Part shown: in pieces, positions 8,230 to 15,174 of the stretch
How the letters are laid out: each line of letters opens with the position of its first letter
Numbering within the stretch: position 1 is the first letter of the stretch
The notes under the pieces: model-generated
Told to the model about the DNA's origin: nothing
Database searches by the model: none
What the model saw: only the letters and a program-made list of their open reading frames with translations
Virus record (IMG/VR): IMGVR_UViG_3300020204_000474
Coordinates: 1-20,015 of that record
DNA from: a virus
Length of the DNA: 20,015 bases
Reading direction: 5' to 3' (one strand)
Program-made: the position numbers and the translations under genes

Positions 8230-9642
8230 ATGGCTCTCCAACATCTACGTTCCTCTACTGCCGACAAGCGCCCAACACCTGGCGCAATGTCTGATGGACA
8301 GCTTGCGCTAAACACCAATCTGGTATCACCGGGCTTGTTCTTTAAGGACAGCAATGGTGATTCGGTAAAAATTGGCCCGATTCACGTTGGCGCCACAGCA
8401 CCCAATGCAACGCCCGGTGCTGGTGGTCAAGCGGGCAACAGCAAAGGTGAGGCATGGCTTGATACCAGCGCCACCAACCCGATACTCAAGGTGTGGAACG
8501 GCTCTGCTTTTGTTGCCGTACAACCTGTTGGCACTGGCACGGTTGTTAGCACTGCTGATACCGGCACCGTCACAAGCACGATGATCCTTGATGGGACCAT
8601 CCTGAACGCCGATGTCAATGCTTCGGCAGCCATTGCTGGCACCAAGATCAATCCTGACTTTGGTAGCCAAACGATTGCCACCACCGGCGAGGTGCGTGTT
8701 GCCAACATCAACGGCGGCCCGCTGGCGGGGTTCCGCAACGCCATCATCAACGGCGACATGCGGATTGCGCAGAGAGGTTCAGTTTCTTTTAGCAACAATA
8801 GTCTAGTTTATGGAGGATGTGATAGATGGCTTGCAGGGTGCTTCAACTTTACTACGGCAACTGCAACTGTTAGAAAGGCAGGCCCAACAGGTGGTGCGGT
8901 AAATGAAATACAAGCAACTACTACTGGCACAAATGCGAACCAAGCATTTGTATTTCAACAGCGCATAGAGGCCGCTAATGTTGCTCACCTAAGTGGACAA
9001 GCAATTACTGTTTCTGCGACTCTTTATCAAGATACAGGATCGGCAATTACTCCTGTATTTAACTTGGCTAAACCAAATGCAGAAGACACTTATAACTCTG
9101 TTACTTATGTTGCAAGCACTAGCCTTGCCTCTCTGGCTAGCCTCGGTCGCGTTCGCTATGAATGGACAGTAACATTGGGGGCGACTGACGCCAATAATGG
9201 ATTACTTCTTGAGATTATATTTCCCGTAGCAGCAGCCATAACCGACAAGTATTTCCAAATAGGCAATGTTCAACTAGAACCAGGCCCTGTCGCCACACCG
9301 TTTGAGCGCAGGCCGATTGGGACGGAGTTAAGTTTGTGTCAGAGGTATTTCCAAGCTCTCGGACCGCTTGATATTTTGACTTCTGGATCGTTGATTTGTG
9401 TGATGCCCCGAGCCGATCTTGGGAGCACAAATGAGAATAATGGCATAGTTGAGTTAAAAGTATCAATGCGTGTCGCTCCAACGGTTTCAGGGTCAGGCTG
9501 GCAGCTAGCCGGGCATCATAATAGTACTCCAACTATTTCTACAGGGACCCAATTTGTAGTGTTTACTTACAGTGGAGCTGATTATCGAGCTAGTGGTGGA
9601 CGTTTGTTTGCAACCAATGCCCAAGCCTCCGCAGAAATCTAA
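8230..9642 (+). CDS. Tail fibre with receptor-binding C-terminal module (470 aa)
   Basis: Residues 1-60 (LRSSTADKRPTPGAMSDGQL, GLFFKDSNGDSVKIGPIHVG) are an N-terminal module often seen in cyanophage fibres. Residues 72-97 (GEAWLDTS...VWNGSAFV) match the Trp/Phe module found three times in the preceding fibre. Residues 169-375 form a module common to many phage fibres: it opens with RNAIINGDMRIAQRG, has a DRW near 198, and closes with GPVATPFERRPIGTEL...LCQRYF. In other phages this module is regarded as a carbohydrate- or receptor-binding domain. The last 95 residues are unlike anything I recognise. AAGGA directly abuts the ATG, and a CCC-TTCG-GGG hairpin sits 10 bases upstream. GC drops abruptly at the start of the receptor module (about 8760). 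Stop overlaps the next start as TAATG. Confidence 0.82.
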   Translation: MALQHLRSSTADKRPTPGAMSDGQLALNTNLVSPGLFFKDSNGDSVKIGPIHVGATAPNATPGAGGQAGNSKGEAWLDTSATNPILKVWNGSAFVAVQPVGTGTVVSTADTGTVTSTMILDGTILNADVNASAAIAGTKINPDFGSQTIATTGEVRVANINGGPLAGFRNAIINGDMRIAQRGSVSFSNNSLVYGGCDRWLAGCFNFTTATATVRKAGPTGGAVNEIQATTTGTNANQAFVFQQRIEAANVAHLSGQAITVSATLYQDTGSAITPVFNLAKPNAEDTYNSVTYVASTSLASLASLGRVRYEWTVTLGATDANNGLLLEIIFPVAAAITDKYFQIGNVQLEPGPVATPFERRPIGTELSLCQRYFQALGPLDILTSGSLICVMPRADLGSTNENNGIVELKVSMRVAPTVSGSGWQLAGHHNSTPTISTGTQFVVFTYSGADYRASGGRLFATNAQASAEI

Positions 9643-10079
9643 TGAGCACCCCCATGTATCAACTCACTCAAGGCAACACCATCCTCCGCCTCGCGGACAA
9701 CGCCTTCATCCCGCCCGATCCCGGCAACCGCGACTACCGCGAGTACCTGGACTGGCTTGACGCCGGCAACACCCCCGAGCCTGCACCACCGCCACCTCCC
9801 CCGGCACCGGACTACGTGGCGTTCTGGGATGCGCTGATGGCCAGCAGCCTTTACGCCAGCATTCGTGAACAGAGCTTCACCAGCCTGCCACTTAATACCC
9901 TCGCCACTGAGTTGATCGCTCTCCTTGGTGATGCCAAAGCCGATCGCGCTAACGAGGCCGCCATCCAACAAGGCATTGAAGCCATCCTCACCACCGGCAC
10001 CTTCACTGAGGAGCAGTTGGGTGAGCTTGGTGCTGCACTTGCTGCAGGCAACCTTGAGGACATCTATCCCATGACGTGA
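9642..10079 (+). CDS. Tail fibre assembly-like protein (145 aa)
   Basis: N-terminal residues 1-45 (GNTILRLADNAFIPPDPGN, then DYREYLDWLDAGNTPEPA) match the short module of phage fibre-assembly and fibre-associated proteins that follow fibre genes. A run of prolines (about 49-55) separates it from a helical C-terminal half of about 90 residues. By position and family it may help fold or trimerise the fibre upstream, or be a minor fibre subunit. It starts in TAATG with the fibre stop and ends in TGATG with the next gene. GC is high (42 of 60 bases at 9721-9780), unlike the fibre tip just before it. Confidence 0.6.
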   Translation: MSTPMYQLTQGNTILRLADNAFIPPDPGNRDYREYLDWLDAGNTPEPAPPPPPPAPDYVAFWDALMASSLYASIREQSFTSLPLNTLATELIALLGDAKADRANEAAIQQGIEAILTTGTFTEEQLGELGAALAAGNLEDIYPMT

Positions 10080-10933
10080 TGTTCGCCCATCGAGCCGGCA
10101 GCCATACCTGGAACACCGTTCAACCATTCGACGGCAAAACAACTCCACTAAGCCGGCTTGTTGGCAACTTTACACGCCTCTGGACCATTGAAACCCGAGG
10201 CATGGTGCTTCAGGGTTCTGCATGGGGATCCAATTCCACCGGCACTGTTCGCGTTGGCGCTGTCCCCTGGAAACGCGACGGCAGCCTCAACCAGCATTAC
10301 TACGACCGCCTTAAGACCGTCGTCAGCCGAGCTGCCAAACGCGACATTGTTACTGGCGTAGTGCTGTTCGACAACGCTTTCACCTCCTATTTCCCCAAAG
10401 GTTGGACCAATCACCCTTTTAACGGTTTGGGACCAAGCGGACCATCTGAGGTTCACACCAAAGGCTCGTGGAATCGCTTCCAGCGGGCGCATGTCCGCAA
10501 GGTGATCGACACGCTGACAGGCTTCAGCAACGTCATCTATGAAGTTGGCAACGAGCTGCACCGCAACTCCGTCCCCTGGTTTCAGCGGAAAGTCGTCAAA
10601 TGGGTTGAAGATCGCACCGATCAGCCTGTTGGCGTTAGTTATGTCACCGGCCTTTACCGCGATCAGTCCTGGATGACGAAAGTTGGGGCCGACTTCATCA
10701 TTCCCAACAACTCGACTCGCGCTGGTGGCGTGCGTCGCCTGCCGGGTTTCAAGGGGCCGCAGATCCTCGACACCGATCACGCCTGGGCACTTTCAAGCAA
10801 TGTCGCCGGACTCCGCAAGGCTTGGAACCAGGGTCGTTCGCTATGGCTCATGGATGGTCTCAACGGCGACATCCTACGCAACGGTGAAAATCTCCAACCT
10901 GATCGCGATTTCATCGCCGATATTCTCGCCTAG
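10079..10933 (+). CDS. Glycoside-hydrolase-like protein (clan GH-A type TIM barrel), tail-associated (284 aa)
   Basis: Resembles bacterial cellulase-like TIM-barrel hydrolases of uncertain activity. Visible landmarks from the ATG at 10079: GSHTWN (7-12), NFTRLWT (30-36), PWKRDG (63-68), a helix with YYDRL, VVLFDNAF on a barrel strand, NHPFNGLG, VRKVIDTL...VIYEVGNE with N158-E159 as the expected acid/base pair, and LDTDHAW (230-236). Family members usually begin with a strand of about 20 residues (YFTD..G) before GSHTW; that part is missing here. GTG at 10076 is an alternative start; the ATG is preferred because it forms TGATG with the preceding stop. Placed directly after fibre genes, it could degrade capsule or envelope polysaccharide during adsorption. 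Substrate and activity are unknown. Confidence 0.65.
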   Translation: MFAHRAGSHTWNTVQPFDGKTTPLSRLVGNFTRLWTIETRGMVLQGSAWGSNSTGTVRVGAVPWKRDGSLNQHYYDRLKTVVSRAAKRDIVTGVVLFDNAFTSYFPKGWTNHPFNGLGPSGPSEVHTKGSWNRFQRAHVRKVIDTLTGFSNVIYEVGNELHRNSVPWFQRKVVKWVEDRTDQPVGVSYVTGLYRDQSWMTKVGADFIIPNNSTRAGGVRRLPGFKGPQILDTDHAWALSSNVAGLRKAWNQGRSLWLMDGLNGDILRNGENLQPDRDFIADILA

Positions 10934-11003
10934 CGTGTGGAACTAATTCCTTAATTCAGCTTCCATGTATTGATAACCGCATTCCAGCAGAAACAGCTTC
11001 TTG

Positions 11004-11009
11004 TACAAT
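11004..11009 (+). promoter_or_regulatory. Possible -10 box (TACAAT) before the small-gene pair
   Basis: TACAAT matches the sigma-70 -10 consensus at five of six positions and lies 26 bases before the ATG at 11035, in the only gap of about 100 bases in the rightward block (10934-11034). No good -35 box at 15-19 bases is visible (TTGATA at 10970 is too far), so this is weak. Confidence 0.25.
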
Positions 11010-11034
11010 AAAAAACTGAACGTGTTGCTGTTTT

Positions 11035-11214
11035 ATGACCTGCAAAAAAAGCGAACTTATCGCTGCCATTAATTCCTATGTCAGCGCCCGTCTGACTGGC
11101 GACGGCCCACTGATCAACGCTGCTGCTGGCATGCTCCAGCCCGCTCTTGACTCTCTTGATTATGCTCCTGAAGAGGAGCATGCTCAAGAAGAAGGCGATG
11201 GTGAGGGCAAATAA
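11035..11214 (+). CDS. Small acidic-tailed hypothetical protein (59 aa)
   Basis: ATG at 11035 opens a frame of 59 codons ending in TAA at 11212-11214. The N-terminal 40 residues look helical (KKSELIAAINSYVSARL, INAAAGMLQPALDSL); the last 17 are almost all Glu, Asp and Gly. The stop overlaps the ATG of the next small gene as TAATG, which supports both. The reverse strand also has an open frame here, but it lacks such coupling. Function not recognised; a short helical protein with an acidic tail could be a binding partner of the very basic next product. No clear ribosome binding site is seen. Confidence 0.65.
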   Translation: MTCKKSELIAAINSYVSARLTGDGPLINAAAGMLQPALDSLDYAPEEEHAQEEGDGEGK

Positions 11215-11360
11215 TGGCTGTCAAAACCAAAGGTGGCAGTGCTGCCCTTAAACGTCAACATGAGCCCGGCCCTCCGAAGACCACTTCCATTGGACAAGGG
11301 CAGCATTCTCGTCCTCGCAGACGTGGCAGGAAGCCGACCAGAGGGCAAGGGCGCGGTTGA
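11214..11360 (+). CDS. Small highly basic Gly/Arg-rich protein (48 aa)
   Basis: ATG at 11214 overlaps the preceding stop, and TGA is at 11358-11360. The product is rich in Lys, Arg and Gly (for example TTSIGQGQHSRPRRRGRKP) and lacks hydrophobic core residues, so it is probably disordered until bound to nucleic acid or another protein. Similar short basic proteins with a TSIG...S-R/K-rich tail are common among structural genes of cyanophages, so it may be a minor virion protein. This is from memory of the pattern, not from a search. A strong terminator follows 14 bases later, so this pair ends a transcription unit. Confidence 0.65.
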   Translation: MAVKTKGGSAALKRQHEPGPPKTTSIGQGQHSRPRRRGRKPTRGQGRG

Positions 11361-11374
11361 CAGTCGCATGATGC

Positions 11375-11405
11375 AAGGCTAGCCTACGGGCTGGCCTTTT
11401 TCTTT
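11375..11405 (+). terminator. Rho-independent terminator
   Basis: Stem GGCTAGCC (11377-11384) pairs with GGCTGGCC (11389-11396) over a TACG tetraloop, with one G-T wobble; two A-T pairs extend the base, and TTTTTCTTT follows. The UNCG-type loop closed by C-G is an especially stable hairpin. It ends the unit holding the fibre, hydrolase and two small genes. Confidence 0.9.
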
Positions 11406-11408
11406 GCC

Positions 11409-11660
11409 ATGGCTTTCACGGATTCTTATTCCTTTTCCCATCGTTTCTCTTGCGGCGAAACAACAAGCGATACTGCTGGCTATCAAGAAATTATTCATCA
11501 ATGCCAAGAAGTAAATGCCTTTGGCCTGACGCGCCAGTTCTACCAATTCATGCTGGGCTGTGGTTATGCTCCTCAAAGCGTCGTAGCTGCATTTGACGCG
11601 CTAGCAATGGAATATGGCGAAGCTCATTGCGGCTATGATATAAAAAAGGCGACTAAATAA
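11409..11660 (+). CDS. Hypothetical protein (83 aa)
   Basis: Open frame from ATG at 11409, only 3 bases after the terminator's T-rich tract, to TAA at 11658-11660. The product has four Cys residues and a helical middle (QEIIHQCQEVNAFGLTRQFY, then SVVAAFDALAMEYGEA). It has no signal peptide and no membrane segment. One base separates it from the next ATG. No ribosome binding site is visible, and any promoter would have to lie within or before the terminator. It may therefore depend on read-through or use a leaderless transcript. Function not recognised. Confidence 0.6.
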   Translation: MAFTDSYSFSHRFSCGETTSDTAGYQEIIHQCQEVNAFGLTRQFYQFMLGCGYAPQSVVAAFDALAMEYGEAHCGYDIKKATK

Positions 11661-11661
11661 A

Positions 11662-12882
11662 ATGGGCCAAGTAGTTCGAGGTGGAGAGCAGTTTGAAACC
11701 GCCATTCAAGCTGACCATCGCGGACAATTGCTAAAGCAAGGGGCTGACAGTGGCGCCGTAGATGCCTTTGGCAGGCAGCGCGTCAGTCAGCCTTTTACCT
11801 TGTTCGATAGCGTACTGCGTCACAGTAAGAATGCAGAGCTATGGAACGAAACGATTAGTGGCGGTACGTCTACGCACTTGCCAAATGAAAGCTCTGTGCT
11901 GATGACGGTAACGGCTTCTGGGCATAGCGTCCTCAGGCGCACAAGAAGGCGCTTTCCCTATCAGCCAGGTAAGGGATTGAGCGTTTTGCAAAGCTTTGCT
12001 GGTAGCACACCCCAAGCAGGCTTAATTCAGGAAGTAGGCTTATTTGACGATAACAATGGCATCATGCTGCGTGCCAGTGGTGCCACCGTTCAATTTGTCA
12101 TTCGCAGCTCTACCACGGGAAGCCCAGTGGAAAGAGTGATAGACCAAAGCGAATGGAATATTGATACTGCCTCATGGCTAAATCTTGCTAAGACTAATAT
12201 CTTTACTACTGATCTTGAATGGTTGGGAGTGGGACGAGTGAGGTGTGGTTTTGTTTTAGACGGCGAGTATTACTATTGCCATGAATTTAATCATGCCAAT
12301 TCACTTGACGTGGTATATATGACCACTGCCGTTTTGCCATTGTCCTATGCCGTTAGAGCCACTGCTACGGTTAGTGGCAGCATGAAGCAAATCTGCTCCA
12401 ACGTAGCAAGCGAAGGAGGCTATGAGCCTGCTGGAGCCATTTACACTGCTGGGCGGGGCGCTTCTAACTTTGCTTCCATCTCTACTGAAACCATGGTGGC
12501 TGCCATCAGAATGGCCAGTGGACGCACTGATAATCTAATTTTACCTGCGCAAATAGACGTAAGTCTTGGCGGAAAACAGAATGATAATGTGGTGGCCGAA
12601 TGGCGAATGCGACTGAACCCCACTGTAAGCGGCACTTGGTTAGAAGCCGCCAATGGCAGGGGAAATGTGCAAACCATGAGCAGCGGCACTTTTAGTGGCG
12701 GTACAGTCATCAATGCTGGCTTAGCTTCTGCTCGCAGTGCCATTGAATTTCATCCACAACGGGCTCTTGACCTAGCTCTTGGTAGCAATGCAGCAGGAGA
12801 AAGTGACATCGTTATCTTGACCATTCAATGCAGCAGCGCTGAAAGCGCCACTGGTTTGCTTGGTTGGCGAGAAGTGCTGTAA
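11662..12882 (+). CDS. Conserved cyanophage virion structural protein (406 aa)
   Basis: Matches a family of large beta-rich proteins present among the tail and structural genes of many marine and freshwater cyanophages. Landmarks: DAFGRQRVSQPFTLFDS (34-50), SGHSVLRRTRRRFPYQPGKG (about 86-105), VGLFDDNNGIML, a QSEWNID segment, EWLGVGRVRCGF (about 186-197), YYYCHEFNHAN, and SNVASEGGYEP. The pattern suggests a jelly-roll or lectin-like virion protein, possibly a fibre or appendage subunit; no enzyme motif is visible. It starts one base after the preceding stop. The family assignment is fairly secure, its place in the virion is not. Confidence 0.72.
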   Translation: MGQVVRGGEQFETAIQADHRGQLLKQGADSGAVDAFGRQRVSQPFTLFDSVLRHSKNAELWNETISGGTSTHLPNESSVLMTVTASGHSVLRRTRRRFPYQPGKGLSVLQSFAGSTPQAGLIQEVGLFDDNNGIMLRASGATVQFVIRSSTTGSPVERVIDQSEWNIDTASWLNLAKTNIFTTDLEWLGVGRVRCGFVLDGEYYYCHEFNHANSLDVVYMTTAVLPLSYAVRATATVSGSMKQICSNVASEGGYEPAGAIYTAGRGASNFASISTETMVAAIRMASGRTDNLILPAQIDVSLGGKQNDNVVAEWRMRLNPTVSGTWLEAANGRGNVQTMSSGTFSGGTVINAGLASARSAIEFHPQRALDLALGSNAAGESDIVILTIQCSSAESATGLLGWREVL

Positions 12883-12907
12883 GCTAAGGCGTCACGCTTC
12901 ATGGATC

Positions 12908-13093
12908 ATGGACGACCATTACAAAGCGCAAGTGGATGCCATTGCTGAAGCACTACAAGAGTTGGTCAGCAGCCCTGACGATGGCGCAGAAAAAGCACTG
13001 GAAGCCATTGATGCCGCCATTGATTTATGGTTAGATTACTTTGAAACAGAAAAGGAAAAGTGGTCTCAGCTCAAGACAAGGCTTCATCGCTGA
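12908..13093 (+). CDS. Small acidic helical protein (61 aa)
   Basis: The open frame extends upstream to 12860, but that would overlap the structural gene; ATG at 12908 gives a clean 61-residue product beginning MDDHYKAQVDAIAEAL. It is almost wholly helical and acidic (Asp/Glu with scattered Lys). The stop overlaps the next start as TGATG (13091-13095), so the two are coupled. Function not recognised. Confidence 0.65.
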   Translation: MDDHYKAQVDAIAEALQELVSSPDDGAEKALEAIDAAIDLWLDYFETEKEKWSQLKTRLHR

Positions 13094-13434
13094 TGGACTG
13101 GCTTAATTCCCCTGAGCTACAAGCTCTACGTCAGGCGTGGAACAAAAGCGATCAAACCATGAGGGCTGAAGACCAAGCTTGGTGGGATAGTCTTTCAATG
13201 GATGAGAGGGCAAGGGCCTTCAGGCAAGTGGTGGGCTTGATGTATAAAGCAGAGGTCGAAGAGCGTGGTTCCTATCGTCACGCCATGTACGACACCTTCA
13301 ATGTGGACTATATGGATGGCATGTCTTGCCACTACATGGAATTACACAACCTTATTTTTTCAGGCTTGGAGGTTGAGCAGAAAGCTTGCATGAAGGATGG
13401 TAAGGATGAACGCATTGATGGTACATGCGACTAG
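13093..13434 (+). CDS. Conserved phage hypothetical protein (113 aa)
   Basis: ATG at 13093 is chosen because it overlaps the preceding stop (TGATG); the longer frame from 13060 would run 34 bases into that gene. Landmarks are MDERARAFRQVVGLMYKAEV (about 37-56), ERGSYRHAMYDTF and a C-terminal CHYMELHNLIF helix. Proteins with this ERGSYR...YDTF signature are common, unnamed genes in phages of aquatic bacteria. Mostly helical, soluble, no known catalytic motif. It is the last rightward gene before the convergent lysis cassette. Confidence 0.7.
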   Translation: MDWLNSPELQALRQAWNKSDQTMRAEDQAWWDSLSMDERARAFRQVVGLMYKAEVEERGSYRHAMYDTFNVDYMDGMSCHYMELHNLIFSGLEVEQKACMKDGKDERIDGTCD

Positions 13435-13436
13435 CC

Positions 13437-13500
13437 ATTGCCATTCCTGCGGAAAACATTACCAAACCAACAATGATTTCCATGGCAATAAATTGTCTTT
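13437..13500. terminator. Possible weak terminator between convergent units
   Basis: ATTGCCAT (13437-13444) and ATGGCAAT (13482-13489) form a perfect 8-bp inverted repeat with a 37-base loop, followed on the plus strand by GTCTTTTTTTATTTT. The loop is long for a classical terminator, but the position, just after the last rightward stop and before the leftward stop at 13503, fits. Confidence 0.35.
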
Positions 13501-13502
13501 TT

Positions 13503-13901
13503 TTATTTTAGTCCGTCCAGGGTCCAAGTAATACGAAGCTCACCTCCCAAGGCTTTAACAGCGTCGCTAGCACTCTCAGGAGCCTCGTGAACGATCATCA
13601 CGGAAGGGACAATGGCATCAGGCAGGGGAGTGATTGTGGCTGCTGGAAACAGCTCTTGGGCTTTGCTGGCAAGCTTATCGGCAACGATTTCCCGCTCCTC
13701 TTTTTCCCATTGCTTCACCAGTTCAGTAGCTTGCTCGTCAACTTTCTTGAGAGTTTGCTGGGTTTTCCATTCTGTCCAATCAGGCTTGCACCAGGCAAGC
13801 AGCGCTTTGATCCATGGATTAAAGGCAAGCGACGGCCATTTGCGAATGGCGAATAGCGCTAGTTCGTAGCAAAGTGCATTGAAGATGGCTTCGTTTGTCA
13901 T
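13503..13901 (-). CDS. Hypothetical protein of the lysis cassette (132 aa)
   Basis: ATG at 13901 overlaps the endolysin stop as ATGA, so this start is preferred over the upstream ATG at 13958 that lies inside the endolysin gene. Residues 1-45 are rich in aromatic and hydrophobic residues (NALCYELALFAIRKWPSL, WIKALLAWCKPDW) but too broken for a typical membrane segment. Residues 46-85 form a charged helix, probably coiled coil. The last 45 residues look beta-rich. It is the last gene of the leftward lysis cassette, so a role in lysis or inhibition of superinfection is possible. Family not recognised. Confidence 0.6.
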   Translation of the reverse strand: MTNEAIFNALCYELALFAIRKWPSLAFNPWIKALLAWCKPDWTEWKTQQTLKKVDEQATELVKQWEKEEREIVADKLASKAQELFPAATITPLPDAIVPSVMIVHEAPESASDAVKALGGELRITWTLDGLK

Positions 13902-15010
13902 TTGCTTACTAACACGGCCCATCCGCCAGTGCCATCCACTCTCCAACGGGGCAGCCAATTCTGTTTCCCATAGGCAATATTTTGCCCACCGTTGGCGCCG
14001 ATATAACCTCCTTTGATAATATTGGCCTGACCGAAGGGATCATTGTGAATATAAGCTTGAGCATTGAAACCAACGACAACGCTCCAATGTCCGCCTCCCG
14101 TGGGAGCATTAAACGGCCCGTGGTGCAGCCATCCCACTGCCACTGGACGGCCAGCCCTGATTTCATTTTGCAGCAATGTTTCGTTGCCATCAACAACAAA
14201 AGAAGCTTTTAGGCCAAGAGACTGGAGGGCCTTGACTTGTGCATTGGCATTGGTGGTGTCACCAAAGCGAGCGCGAATAGTATTATATTCATCATCAGTT
14301 TTTACCTTGCCATAATATGCTGCAATCATTGCGCAAGAGCTGCTAAAGCATTCTCGCTGCCCCTGTCCAGAAACGTTATCCCTTTGGCTGAAATATGGTA
14401 TATTTAACGGATTGGAGATGAGCGGAGGTTTAGCAGCAGGAGCCGCTCGATAAAGCTCCGCAAACTCCTCTAGTTCGGCATTGCTCAGCTTTTCTTGAAG
14501 CCAATTCCATGCTGCAAGCTGATGGCTTTCTTCTTTGTAAAATTTAGCTGCGTTGGCAAGGCGAATAGGGGAATTGCTCATGACTGATGACGGTGCATAT
14601 TGATTCATTAAGCGAATGAGTTTATCAGCATAGTTAGGGTCAGTAGCATAGCCTTGATTTTGCAGCATCTTTGCCGCAGCGTTTCTATTGGGGGCATGAT
14701 TCACGCCCTTGTACGACCGCCAATCAAGATACCAGCGAGATACAAGGTATTCAATGCAGGCGGCAAGGCTCGGGAAATCAATAAAACCAGCCCTAATTGT
14801 AACCCATTGTCCATCGTAAAACTCTTTAGTGGTGCTCGTTGTACTGGCGCCGCCAGAGCTTTTTAGGCCAAAGTAATTATGTCGAGCAGATGTGTGCTTG
14901 CCAAAGCCACTTTCACATGCCCATTGTGCTGCTACAAGCTCAGGAAATTTAGCCCCCACGCGCCGTGCATGGAGGCTTACGCCTTCCCAGGAATTGGCGA
15001 CTTCGCTCAC
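13898..15010 (-). CDS. Bifunctional endolysin: GH73 glucosaminidase + C39-like peptidase (370 aa)
   Basis: Residues 1-140 match FlgJ-type GH73 N-acetylglucosaminidases: AAQWACESGFGKH with the catalytic Glu expected at E33, HNYFGLKS, then GYATDPNYADKL near 120-131. Residues 145-195 are a helical linker. Residues 203-370 match the papain-like C39 family: YFSQRDN, ECFSSSCAM with the nucleophile expected at C221, GGHWSVVVGFN with H308, and HNDPFG with D324. The enzyme should therefore cut both the glycan chain and a peptide bond of host peptidoglycan. No signal peptide is seen, so export depends on a holin. Translation begins at GTG (15010), overlapping the stop of the 50-aa membrane gene as GTGA. 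A C39-like cleavage of a peptide stem or bridge is inferred from family only. Confidence 0.85.
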   Translation of the reverse strand: MSEVANSWEGVSLHARRVGAKFPELVAAQWACESGFGKHTSARHNYFGLKSSGGASTTSTTKEFYDGQWVTIRAGFIDFPSLAACIEYLVSRWYLDWRSYKGVNHAPNRNAAAKMLQNQGYATDPNYADKLIRLMNQYAPSSVMSNSPIRLANAAKFYKEESHQLAAWNWLQEKLSNAELEEFAELYRAAPAAKPPLISNPLNIPYFSQRDNVSGQGQRECFSSSCAMIAAYYGKVKTDDEYNTIRARFGDTTNANAQVKALQSLGLKASFVVDGNETLLQNEIRAGRPVAVGWLHHGPFNAPTGGGHWSVVVGFNAQAYIHNDPFGQANIIKGGYIGANGGQNIAYGKQNWLPRWRVDGTGGWAVLVSK

Positions 15011-15159
15011 TTGCTAGAACGGAAGATGGTCTTCAGGCCCTCCATGACGAGCTGAAGAATGTTGTTACTTTTCCAGGGGGAGTGGTCAAGAATCTGGTCA
15101 GCAGCAGCAACGAGAATGCCACCAATAACAAACCATTCGATGGGTTCCATGGGAGTCAT
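15007..15159 (-). CDS. Putative holin-like small membrane protein (50 aa)
   Basis: Reading leftward, ATG at 15159 opens a 50-codon frame ending in TGA at 15007-15009, which overlaps the endolysin GTG start. Residues 8-23 (EWFVIGGILVAAADQI) form one membrane helix, and the C-terminal half is amphipathic and basic (KSNNILQLVMEGLKTIFRSSK minus its ends). A second ATG at 15150 could yield a form three residues shorter, reminiscent of dual-start holins. Its place immediately before the endolysin, with translational coupling, makes a holin or holin accessory role likely. Small proteins with an SxxNxxxQLV tail occur near lysis genes of other cyanophages, as far as I recall. Confidence 0.65.
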   Translation of the reverse strand: MTPMEPIEWFVIGGILVAAADQILDHSPWKSNNILQLVMEGLKTIFRSSK

Positions 15160-15174
15160 GCGTCTAATAAAAGC

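Noticed and set aside
8230-9642. Diversity-generating retroelement target at the fibre tip
   Set aside because: No reverse transcriptase and no second copy of the 3' segment within the window.
9639-10780. Two leftward frames (169 and 210 codons) opposite the fibre-assembly-like and hydrolase genes
   Set aside because: High GC keeps the reverse frame open; the rightward proteins carry recognisable motifs and coupled starts.
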